Assembly: GCA_016927095.1 (NCBI GenBank)
Contig: JAFGNI010000535.1
Coordinates: 1-6,724, forward strand
DNA from: Anaerolineae bacterium
Lineage (GTDB): Bacteria > Chloroflexota > Anaerolineae > B4-G1 > SLSP01
DNA: 6,724 nucleotides
Reading direction: 5' to 3'
The notes beneath the pieces were generated by a model. The model was not told where the DNA came from. It ran no database searches and saw only the letters and a program-made list of their open reading frames with translations. This document shows, one piece after another, positions 1-5,519 of the stretch. The position numbers were made by a program, and so were the translations under genes. Every line of letters starts with the position of its first letter. The first letter of the stretch is position 1.

Positions 1-6
1 GCTTGT

Positions 7-22
7 TCGCTCACTCGCTCAC
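7..22. repeat. two-copy tandem 8-mer at the pdxA-like stop
   Basis: TCGCTCAC occurs twice in direct succession (7-14 and 15-22) and is followed by a partial third unit (TCGA). The minus-strand stop codon of the PdxA-like gene (19-21) lies in the second copy. On the minus strand the repeat reads GTGAGCGA twice. The copy at 14-12 could supply a GTG start for a following gene beginning M-S-E-Q, but too little of it is in the window to call a gene. It may be simple slippage. Confidence 0.5.
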
Positions 23-1050
23 TCGACTCCGTGTTGCGCCGCGACCATCTGCAATGCCAGATCAATGGCTGCGAGCAGGCTGGTCTCGCGCGCTTGGCCG
101 GTTCCGGCGATGTCGAAGGCAGTGCCGTGGTCCACCGACGTGCGGATGATTGGCAGGCCGAGGCTGACGTTCACGCCCTCGTCGAAAGCCAGGAGCTTCA
201 TTGGGATGTGCCCTTGATCGTGATACATCGCGACGACAATGTCGTACGCGCCACGCGTGGCTCTCAGGAAGACGGTATCGGGCGGCTGTGGATCTGAGAC
301 GTCGAGGCCTTTACTTCTCGCAGCGACCACCGCCGGCATGATCTCGCGCTCTTCCTGATCGCCAAAGAGACCATGTTCACCGGCGTGTGGGTTGAGCCCG
401 GCGACGCCGATCCTGGGCGCGGCGATGCCCAGTGCCCTGCAACCGCGGTAGGCCAGTTGAATCACCTCGGCGACGCGATCCTGTCGCACGCGCCGGACCG
501 CCTCTTCCAGAGCGACGTGCGTGCTGACGTGGACGACGCGCAGTCGCGGCCCAACCAAAAGCATCGTGACCTTCTCAGCGCCGGTTCTCTCGGTAAGTAA
601 CTCCGTGTGCCCGGCGTAGGCGAACCCAGCCTGGTTCATCGCGTCCTTGTTTAGCGGGGCTGTGACCATACCCGCCGCGATACCGTCCAGGCAGAGGTCG
701 CAGGCACGCTGCACGTACTCGACCGCAGCCCGGCCGCTCGGCGCGCTCACTGCTCCTACCACGCAGAGCTCGGGGTCCGCGTTGGCCAGGTCCAGCAGGT
801 CAACGCGATCTTTGGCAGGCACGGGCGCATCGCTGAGGTCTCGAGGATCCGACACCGCTCGGATCTTCAACTGGGGCACGCCGTCGAACGCCATGGCACG
901 CTCCAGAATGCGCCCGTCGCCAACTACCAGCGGGCGGCATCGCCGGATCACATCGTCACGACCTACCGCCTTCAGCACGATCTCCGGACCAATCCCTGCG
1001 GGGTCGCCCATCGTGATTGCCAACAAGGGCTTAGGCATAGGATCAACCAT
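19..1050 (-). CDS. PdxA-family 4-phospho-hydroxyacid dehydrogenase, PdxA2-like
   Basis: This 343-residue protein spans the whole PdxA fold, an NAD-dependent, metal-dependent dehydrogenase with oxidative decarboxylation. Visible landmarks are the N-terminal MGDPAGIGPE (14-23), substrate-binding GHTE (H148), and metal-ligand histidines H178 (STHVA), H222 (NPHAGE) and H277 (MYHDQG). RTSVDHGTAFDIAG (303-316) lies near the C-terminus. Classical E. coli PdxA has MYHDQGLPVLK; this protein has MYHDQGHIPMK, and also RPLVVGD and AFDIAG. From memory these fit PdxA2, which oxidises 4-phospho-D-threonate or -erythronate made by DUF1537 kinases, better than pyridoxine synthesis. The family is certain; the substrate branch is an inference. 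The start at 1050 is ATG with GGGG 8-11 nt upstream. An alternative ATG at 1038 would give the more usual MPKPLL start. It overlaps the upstream peptidase gene by 8 bp, implying one mRNA and translational coupling. No separate promoter is seen. Confidence 0.93.
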   Translation of the reverse strand: MVDPMPKPLLAITMGDPAGIGPEIVLKAVGRDDVIRRCRPLVVGDGRILERAMAFDGVPQLKIRAVSDPRDLSDAPVPAKDRVDLLDLANADPELCVVGAVSAPSGRAAVEYVQRACDLCLDGIAAGMVTAPLNKDAMNQAGFAYAGHTELLTERTGAEKVTMLLVGPRLRVVHVSTHVALEEAVRRVRQDRVAEVIQLAYRGCRALGIAAPRIGVAGLNPHAGEHGLFGDQEEREIMPAVVAARSKGLDVSDPQPPDTVFLRATRGAYDIVVAMYHDQGHIPMKLLAFDEGVNVSLGLPIIRTSVDHGTAFDIAGTGQARETSLLAAIDLALQMVAAQHGVE

Positions 1051-2239
1051 GGTCTAGCCCCGCATTGAGTCCCTGCATCACGCCTTCGGCGATTCGGCTC
1101 CCGATCTCGCGGTAATCCTCCTGCGTGAGAACCCATTCCCCTGCCAGTGCGTAGGATGTCTCAAAGGTGATACACGGTACACCCAATTGGGACCAGACAT
1201 AGGAGCGGAAGCTGGGCGTCTCCCAACGGGAGGGATAGCGAGCGACGCGGGCGAACTCCTGGGCCGCGTAGGGCGCTCCCAGCGCCTCGACGGTCCACTC
1301 GACCCATTCTAGTGCCACTTCGTGAGCGCCCCGGTCAATCTCCGGGTCAGGGACGTAAGCATAGACGCCTGCGGACTCGCATGCGCCTGGTGCGTGGAAG
1401 TCGATGGCCAACATAGGATGACAGCGCGCTCGCCACCGCCAGAGGTCGCGCTGAAACACCGACACCTCGTGCCGCATCGGGGGGCGGCCCCAGGCGCGGT
1501 TGAGGTCGTAGGGGAAGCCGTCCTTGCCGTAATCGCCCTCCTCGACGCCGTCGATGTTCGCCAGAGGGATGGCCCAGACGAGGGGCGCCTCATCACCGAG
1601 GGCGGCTATCGCCCTGAGGAAGCCATCCATCACCCAGGAGCCGGGTGTCTCGCCCGAATGTTGGCGTGCCATCAGATAAAGGCCTGGGCGTTGTCCACCT
1701 TCCTCGCCATAGCTATTACTCAGCCGGAGCAGGGGGCGCGCCGCTTGGCTCACGCCGATTGTGTCAGCCGTCCAGATAGCGTCCGTCTCGGTGACCAATG
1801 TGCGGACCTCGTGGAGGCCATAGGGGTAGCAATACGCGACGTCGATCGTGCGCTCGGGTACCCGGACGGACCAACTAACCGTCGATCGGCCATCGGGCAG
1901 TAGCTCCAGGCTACCCTTGGGCAGACGCCGCCAGTCACCATCGTCGAAGCGGATCACCGGGCGCATGGCTAGCGGATCATTACCGCCAAGCATATTGGCG
2001 CCGTGCTTGAGCGTCAGGCGGACGGTGCTGACGGTACTGCAGTCTGCTGTATTGCGGCCGTCGTCCTCTGTCCTGCTCTCTATAGGACCAGAACAGCATA
2101 GGCGGAAACAGAACCAGAGCGTCTCCGGTCCCCCGTGAGGATCGGGCGAGAAGCCGACCTCCAGCACGTCATCGCTGATGGTGAGGGTCAGATCACAGGC
2201 ATTACCATAGGGAATCCGGGTATCGACCTCAAGCCTCAT
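1043..2239 (-). CDS. M14-family zinc carboxypeptidase, cytosolic Nna1/CCP-like
   Basis: This 398-residue protein has two parts. The N-terminal part (about 1-165) is probably a beta-rich domain of the kind that precedes the catalytic domain in cytosolic carboxypeptidases. The M14 catalytic domain runs from about 168 to 390. The catalytic set is complete: zinc ligands H194 and E197 in ARQHSGETPGS, H282 in DFHAPG, the C-terminal-carboxylate binding pair N247-R248 in DLNRAW, and the general base E360 in FETSYA. It has no signal peptide or membrane segment, so it should act in the cytoplasm. Known relatives remove C-terminal residues from peptides or amide-linked small molecules; the substrate here cannot be read from sequence. 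The start is well supported: ATG at 2239-2237 has a perfect AGGAGG at 2250-2245, 5 nt upstream. It is first in an operon with the PdxA-like gene and divergent from an ABC importer. A less likely alternative label is the related succinylglutamate desuccinylase/aspartoacylase group. Confidence 0.88.
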   Translation of the reverse strand: MRLEVDTRIPYGNACDLTLTISDDVLEVGFSPDPHGGPETLWFCFRLCCSGPIESRTEDDGRNTADCSTVSTVRLTLKHGANMLGGNDPLAMRPVIRFDDGDWRRLPKGSLELLPDGRSTVSWSVRVPERTIDVAYCYPYGLHEVRTLVTETDAIWTADTIGVSQAARPLLRLSNSYGEEGGQRPGLYLMARQHSGETPGSWVMDGFLRAIAALGDEAPLVWAIPLANIDGVEEGDYGKDGFPYDLNRAWGRPPMRHEVSVFQRDLWRWRARCHPMLAIDFHAPGACESAGVYAYVPDPEIDRGAHEVALEWVEWTVEALGAPYAAQEFARVARYPSRWETPSFRSYVWSQLGVPCITFETSYALAGEWVLTQEDYREIGSRIAEGVMQGLNAGLDHG

Positions 2240-2260
2240 ATCCGCCTCCTAACTTACGAC

Positions 2261-2289
2261 ATTGTAGCATCAGCGGCGGACCAGCACAA
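2261..2289 (-). promoter_or_regulatory. candidate sigma70-type promoter for the peptidase-pdxA operon
   Basis: On the minus strand, TACAAT (2266-2261) is a good -10 box. TTGTGC (2289-2284) is a partial -35 box, and the spacer is 17 bp. Predicted initiation near 2254 would leave a short leader of about 15 nt that contains the AGGAGG ribosome site. The -10 is strong and the -35 matches only TTG. This was found by eye, without a score. Confidence 0.5.
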
Positions 2290-2308
2290 AGACATTGAAG
2301 CCCCGCCG
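2274..2308. repeat. inverted repeat between divergent promoters, possible operator
   Basis: CGGCGG (2274-2279) and CCGCCG (2303-2308) form 6-bp inverted arms 23 bp apart. The centre at 2291 falls between the two -35 boxes (2284-2289 and 2295-2300). The symmetry would suit a dimeric regulator acting on both directions. In DNA of this GC content, 6-mers such as these arise easily by chance, so this is only a candidate. Confidence 0.25.
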
Positions 2309-2322
2309 AAGTCGCGTAAAAT
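2295..2322 (+). promoter_or_regulatory. candidate sigma70-type promoter for the ABC importer
   Basis: TTGAAG (2295-2300) and TAAAAT (2317-2322) are separated by 16 bp, giving predicted initiation near 2329. The leader then holds GAGGAG (2340-2345), 10 nt before the ATG at 2356. The hexamers match the housekeeping consensus at four and five of six positions. Its -35 lies only 5 bp from the -35 of the opposing promoter, so the two polymerases probably compete or share a regulator. Confidence 0.5.
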
Positions 2323-2355
2323 ACCGCCATATAGGTCTCGAGGAGTCATATCGCT

Positions 2356-3498
2356 ATGGATCACGAAGGTTACCAAGTTCGGCATCCGAAGAGTAGGGTG
2401 CGTCTCAGCCTGGCTGTCGGCGCCGGCACATTGCTCCTGATCCTGGGTGTGGCGTGTGCAGCCCCTCGCGCCCCTGAAACCCCAACACCCGCACCGAGCA
2501 TCGAGATTGTTGTCGAGGACGCGTTGGGCCGGACGGTAACGCTTGACGGTCCGCCTCAGCGGATCGTCATCGCGGGCAAGGCCAACTTTATGCTCAACGA
2601 CGCGATTTACGCCTTCCCTGAAGCCAAGGAGCGGGTCGTTGCCCTGACCCAGGCAAAACAGACGACGGCGCCATTCCTGTCTTTCCTGGACCCTAACTAT
2701 GAGACCAAACTGAGTCTGACACTGGAGTCGACCGCAGAGCAGATCGCTGCTACCCGGCCCGATCTCGTCTTCCTCAAGCAGATGATGCAGGAGTCCGTCG
2801 GTAACGCGCTGGAGGAGGTGGGCATCCCCGTCGTTTATCTCTCACTCGAGACGCCCGAGCAGTACGAGCACGATATCGCGGTGCTGGGTCGGATCTTTGC
2901 GAACGTACAACGCGCCGATGAGATCCATGCGTTCTATCAGAGCCGGATGGACCGTATTTCAGAAGCCCTGGAAGGAACTGAGATAGCGGCGCACCCGTCT
3001 GCGCTCGTTCTGCAGACGACCACGGAGGGCGAGGCGATAGCCTTTGAGATACCTCCGGCGGGATTCATCCAGACCCGCATGGTTGAGCTGTCCGGCGGCG
3101 ATCCGGTCTGGAGCCAGGCCGGCGCTGGCGGCTGGACGGTCGTCGGCCTTGAGCAGATCGCGGCCTGGAACCCCGACCGTATTTTCATCATCAGCTATTT
3201 CGGGAGCGTTGCCGACGTGATTGCGCGGCTCAACGCCGATCCGGCGTGGCAGGGGCTGACCGCTGTTCAGCAGGGACAGGTGTTTGGCTTTCCTGGAGAT
3301 TTCTACAGTTGGGACCAACCCGACACGCGTTGGATCCTGGGCCTGACGTGGATGGCGACCAAGATGCACCCCGAGCAGTTCGCCGACGTCGATATGGGCC
3401 GCGAGATCCAGGAGTTTTACGGCGAGCTCTATGGGCTTGACGCAGCGACGGTGGAGGCCGAAGTACTGCCACTGTTGGTGGGTGATGTCACGCGCTGA
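2356..3498 (+). CDS. ABC importer substrate-binding lipoprotein, BtuF/FecB class
   Basis: This 380-residue protein is the capture subunit of a type II ABC importer (Peripla_BP_2, COG0614-like). Residues 1-33 form a lipoprotein signal: a basic N-region, the hydrophobic stretch LAVGAGTLLLILG, then C34 as lipid anchor. It is followed by a Pro/Thr/Ala-rich tether to about residue 48. The mature protein opens with the class hallmark VEDALGRTVTLDGPPQRIV (about 53-71). STAEQIAATRPDLVF (125-139) and WNPDRIFII (271-279) are typical of the two lobes. A long helix (about 172-205) is the expected inter-lobe backbone. Residue -3 of the lipobox is Gly (L-G-V-A-C), which is atypical. The ligand is unknown; ferric siderophore, cobalamin, heme or a metal oxyanion are all possible. 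It ends in tandem in-frame stops TGA TAG. It is the first gene of the transporter set, with the permease 156 bp downstream. Confidence 0.9.
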   Translation: MDHEGYQVRHPKSRVRLSLAVGAGTLLLILGVACAAPRAPETPTPAPSIEIVVEDALGRTVTLDGPPQRIVIAGKANFMLNDAIYAFPEAKERVVALTQAKQTTAPFLSFLDPNYETKLSLTLESTAEQIAATRPDLVFLKQMMQESVGNALEEVGIPVVYLSLETPEQYEHDIAVLGRIFANVQRADEIHAFYQSRMDRISEALEGTEIAAHPSALVLQTTTEGEAIAFEIPPAGFIQTRMVELSGGDPVWSQAGAGGWTVVGLEQIAAWNPDRIFIISYFGSVADVIARLNADPAWQGLTAVQQGQVFGFPGDFYSWDQPDTRWILGLTWMATKMHPEQFADVDMGREIQEFYGELYGLDAATVEAEVLPLLVGDVTR

Positions 3499-3505
3499 TA
3501 GCACA

Positions 3506-3529
3506 GGGGCGCACCAGGCGTGGCGCCTC
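3506..3529 (+). repeat. hairpin shortly after the binding-protein stop
   Basis: GGGGCGC (3506-3512) pairs with GCGCCTC (3523-3529), giving 7 bp with one G-U and a 10-nt loop. It begins 7 nt after the stop codon. It is GC-rich but lacks a following T-tract, so it suits an mRNA 3'-end stabiliser better than a terminator. Confidence 0.45.
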
Positions 3530-3539
3530 CGCGACGTAC

Positions 3540-3568
3540 GGCGAACTGTCTTGTTCGCCTCTGGGCGA
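3540..3568 (+). repeat. two mutually exclusive hairpins sharing one arm
   Basis: GGCGAAC (3540-3546) pairs perfectly with GTTCGCC (3553-3559) around a 6-nt loop. The TCGCC at 3555-3559 can instead pair with GGCGA at 3564-3568 around a 4-nt loop. Because the same segment serves both stems, only one can form at a time. That is the layout expected of a switch or attenuator, although the downstream stem has no T-run. The first stem is longer and should dominate unless it is disrupted. Confidence 0.55.
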
Positions 3569-3575
3569 CGGGTCA

Positions 3576-3596
3576 CATACCAACGGAGTGGGTATG
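3576..3596 (+). repeat. perfect 6-bp hairpin
   Basis: CATACC (3576-3581) and GGTATG (3591-3596) are perfect inverted arms with a 9-nt loop. The loop contains GGAG. It lies 58 nt before the permease start, within the structured gap. Confidence 0.5.
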
Positions 3597-3617
3597 CTGC
3601 GTCGGACGGCACCTTGT

Positions 3618-3627
3618 TTCGCGCGAA
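3618..3627. repeat. 10-bp perfect palindrome
   Basis: TTCGCGCGAA reads the same on both strands. It sits 27 bp before the permease start. It could be a compact protein-binding site or merely GC-rich coincidence. Confidence 0.4.
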
Positions 3628-3654
3628 TAGGAAGTTCTCCCGACGCTGTAGCCT

Positions 3655-4680
3655 ATGACCGACACGCGACGCAGTTTCCTGATCCTGGGCACACTCCTGC
3701 TATTTCTGTTCCTGGTTTCCATTTTCCTGGGACGGTACCCCCAACCCTACTGGACCCCACCGCGACTTCTTTGGGAGGATCCGCTGGCGTACCAGTTAGT
3801 CCTCAACCTGCGGCTCCCGCGGATCATCGCGGCCTGTCTCCTTGGGATGGTGCTCTCCGTCGCGGGGTTTGTGCTACAGATGCTCTTCAGGAATCCGCTG
3901 GTCGAGCCGGGGTTTCTGGGCGTTTCGCAGGGGGCAGCCTTTGGCGCCGCACTGGGCATCATCGTGGTCGGGGCCTCTTCCTTAGCACTCCAGCTTATCG
4001 CGGCGTTCTTCGCGTTGCTCGGATTGGCTGTGTCAACGCTCCTGGCTCGTCGCATCCGCTACGGCGGATGGACGTTGCGCCTGATCCTTGCTGGCATTGC
4101 GGTCTCTGCGCTCTTTTCAGCAGGGGTGGGGCTACTCAAATACCTGGCCGACCCGTTGACGCAACTCCCGGAGCTCGTCTTCTGGCTGCTGGGCGCTCTC
4201 TGGGGAGTGACCTGGACCGAGACGCTCTCCATCCTGCCGGTGGCGACCGTAGCCCTGGTGGTTGCCTATCTTATGCGGTGGCGGCTCAACCTCTTGTCGC
4301 TAGATGATAGGATCGCGATATCTCTGGGGAGCGCACCTGCGCGTGAGCGTAGCCTGCTCCTGGTGGCGGTTGTGTCGGCGACGGCTGCCGTGGTCTCGGT
4401 CTCCGGCATTGTGGGGTGGATCGGGCTAATTGTGCCGCAGTTCGCTCGCCGGATCTTCGGCGCCGATGCGCAACGCGCACTCCCCGGGTCGATTCTGCTG
4501 GGAGGTATCTTCGCCTTGATCTGCGATGACATAGCACGGGTGGCCTTCGCGGGCGAGATCCCGCTTGGTATTCTCACCTCACTATTGGGAGCGGGGCTCT
4601 TTGCGCTGTTGATGGTGGCGCCAGTGCCCGCCAGACCTTCTCACAGTGCTGCTGCGCCCCACGAAGGTCACACGTCGTGA
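3655..4680 (+). CDS. FecCD/BtuC-type ABC importer permease
   Basis: This 341-residue integral membrane protein, of usual family length, forms the translocation channel as a dimer. The first helix is at about 8-25, and roughly ten helices are expected. Family landmarks are LRLPRIIAA (52-60), LFRNPLVEPGFLGVSQGA (77-94), the WLLGAL segment (177-182), SVSGIVGWIGLIVP (248-261) and the C-terminal GEIPLGILTSLLGAGLFALLM (300-320). The cytoplasmic coupling region reads VPQFARRIFGADAQ; most relatives have VPH at this point, so Q262 is a mild oddity. The start at 3655 is the first available: a TAG stop lies in frame just upstream (3649-3651) with no other start between. There is no good ribosome site at normal spacing. 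The nearest purine run, AGGAAG (3629-3634), is 20 nt away. The end overlaps the ATPase start by 4 bp. Confidence 0.93.
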   Translation: MTDTRRSFLILGTLLLFLFLVSIFLGRYPQPYWTPPRLLWEDPLAYQLVLNLRLPRIIAACLLGMVLSVAGFVLQMLFRNPLVEPGFLGVSQGAAFGAALGIIVVGASSLALQLIAAFFALLGLAVSTLLARRIRYGGWTLRLILAGIAVSALFSAGVGLLKYLADPLTQLPELVFWLLGALWGVTWTETLSILPVATVALVVAYLMRWRLNLLSLDDRIAISLGSAPARERSLLLVAVVSATAAVVSVSGIVGWIGLIVPQFARRIFGADAQRALPGSILLGGIFALICDDIARVAFAGEIPLGILTSLLGAGLFALLMVAPVPARPSHSAAAPHEGHTS

Positions 4681-5519
4681 ACCCGAACACGATCTCTCTC
4701 TCCGACATCGTGTTCGGTTACGAGCAGGATGGGCCCTCGGAAGCGAGGCGTTCGGGGTCGACGCATCGTCACCCCCTCTTTCAGAGACTCTCTATGGAAA
4801 TCCCGGCGGCGACCATCACCGCAATCCTGGGTCCCAACGGCTCGGGGAAGACGACGCTGCTCCACCTGATCCTGGGAATTCTGGCGCCGGAGGGCGGCGT
4901 CGTGTTGCTCGCGCGGCGTCCACGTGAGACGTACAGCCGGCGGGAGATGGGGCAACTTGTCGGGCTTGTCTCGCAAAACGAATACGTCCCATTCAACTTC
5001 ACCGTGCTTGAGTACATCGTATTGGGACGCGCGCCGCATCTCCAGTTGCTCCAGACGCCCGGTGAAGAGGACCTTGCCATCGCCGGGCGGATCCTGGAAC
5101 AGATCGGATTGTCGCATCTACGGGATCGTTCAATCCAGTCCCTGAGTGGTGGAGAGCGCCAACTGGTGATGGTCGCCCGCGCACTGGCCCAGCATCCCCG
5201 CATTCTGCTCCTGGACGAGCCAACGTCGCACCTGGATCTGGGCAATCGAGAGCACGTACTCGCCATTCTCAGACAGCAGGCGGAGCAAGGGGTGACCGTG
5301 GTCTTCACCACCCACGAGCCCAACCAGGCGGCCGACGTCGCTGCGTTCGTCGTGCTGATGCGTGATGGACGGGTGCTTGAGGTCGGCCCTCCCGAGGAAG
5401 TGCTGACCTCTACATGGCTCACGAGAACCTATGGCGTGCTCGTAGAGGTGGTTGAGGTCAGAGGGCGCCGTGTCGTCGTGCCCGGTAACACGGTGGGTGA
5501 CCGCCTGGATGTGCCCTAG
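4677..5519 (+). CDS. ABC importer ATP-binding subunit, FepC/BtuD-like
   Basis: This 280-residue ATPase powers the importer. All nucleotide-binding motifs are intact: aromatic A-loop Y15, Walker A GPNGSGKTT (52-60), Q-loop Q100, signature LSGGERQ (156-162), Walker B ILLLDEP (176-182, catalytic E181), D-loop SHLD (184-187) and switch H213. The tail LTRTYGVLVEVVEVRGRRVVVP (about 248-269) is typical of the siderophore/cobalamin ATPases (COG1120). A polar insertion of about 18 residues (17-34) separates the A-loop from the next strand. It starts with GTG (4677-4679), and GTGA overlaps the permease stop. GAAGG (4663-4667), 9 nt upstream, supports this start and coupled translation. Its TAG stop shares CTAG with the convergent kinase gene. 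Confidence 0.95.
   Translation: MNPNTISLSDIVFGYEQDGPSEARRSGSTHRHPLFQRLSMEIPAATITAILGPNGSGKTTLLHLILGILAPEGGVVLLARRPRETYSRREMGQLVGLVSQNEYVPFNFTVLEYIVLGRAPHLQLLQTPGEEDLAIAGRILEQIGLSHLRDRSIQSLSGGERQLVMVARALAQHPRILLLDEPTSHLDLGNREHVLAILRQQAEQGVTVVFTTHEPNQAADVAAFVVLMRDGRVLEVGPPEEVLTSTWLTRTYGVLVEVVEVRGRRVVVPGNTVGDRLDVP
5516..5519. other. shared CTAG: overlapping stop codons of convergent genes
   Basis: The palindrome CTAG supplies TAG for the plus-strand ATPase (5517-5519) and TAG for the minus-strand kinase (5518-5516). There is no intergenic space, so any terminator must lie inside the opposite gene. No stem with a T-tract was seen nearby. Confidence 0.95.

Larger units (their letters stand above)
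3499..3654 (+). promoter_or_regulatory. structured inter-cistronic region, candidate cis-acting RNA
   Basis: This is the gap between the binding-protein and permease genes, where most such operons have little space. It contains several inverted repeats in a row: 3506-3529, 3540-3559 (or its rival 3555-3568), 3576-3596 and the palindrome 3618-3627. A pairing of 3627-3631 with 3652-3656 would cover the permease start. No T-run follows any stem, so none is a standard intrinsic terminator. The region could stabilise the upstream mRNA, giving more binding protein than permease, or regulate permease translation. The stretch around 3627-3653 loosely recalls part of a cobalamin riboswitch core (AATAGG-AA followed by CCCG-CGCTGT), but no B12 box was found. 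Confidence 0.4.

Noticed and set aside
1..14. Start of a third minus-strand gene in the peptidase-pdxA operon (GTG at 14-12)
   Set aside because: Only four codons are visible, they sit in a tandem repeat, and no ribosome site can be separated from the repeat.
1322..1903. 193-residue open frame on the plus strand inside the peptidase gene
   Set aside because: It is antisense to a gene with complete catalytic motifs. Long opposite-strand frames are common in GC-rich DNA, and the translation shows no recognisable domain.
3540..3559. LexA (SOS) box, because CGAAC and GTTCG occur as inverted arms
   Set aside because: The Gram-positive-type box has 4 bp between the arms and this has 6. It also lies inside the operon, not at a promoter.
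3551..3580. Internal promoter for the permease (TTGTTC with a downstream -10)
   Set aside because: No acceptable -10 hexamer lies 16-18 bp downstream. The candidates there (CACATA, ACATAC) are poor.
2959..3612. 217-residue minus-strand frame across the binding-protein gene
   Set aside because: Antisense shadow rich in Arg, Ala and His with no domain. It has no dedicated promoter or ribosome site that I could see.
3588..4307. 239-residue plus-strand frame overlapping the permease in another frame
   Set aside because: The permease frame has clear FecCD motifs and membrane helices. This frame reads as Pro/Gly/Arg-rich shadow.
4781..5422. 213-residue minus-strand frame inside the ATPase gene
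   Set aside because: It is a shadow of the Walker-motif gene, rich in Ser and Arg, with no homology that I recognise.
5483..5503. Intrinsic terminator at the end of the ATPase gene
   Set aside because: CGGT..CAC/GTG-ACCG can form a short bulged stem, but it lies inside the coding sequence and no T-run follows.
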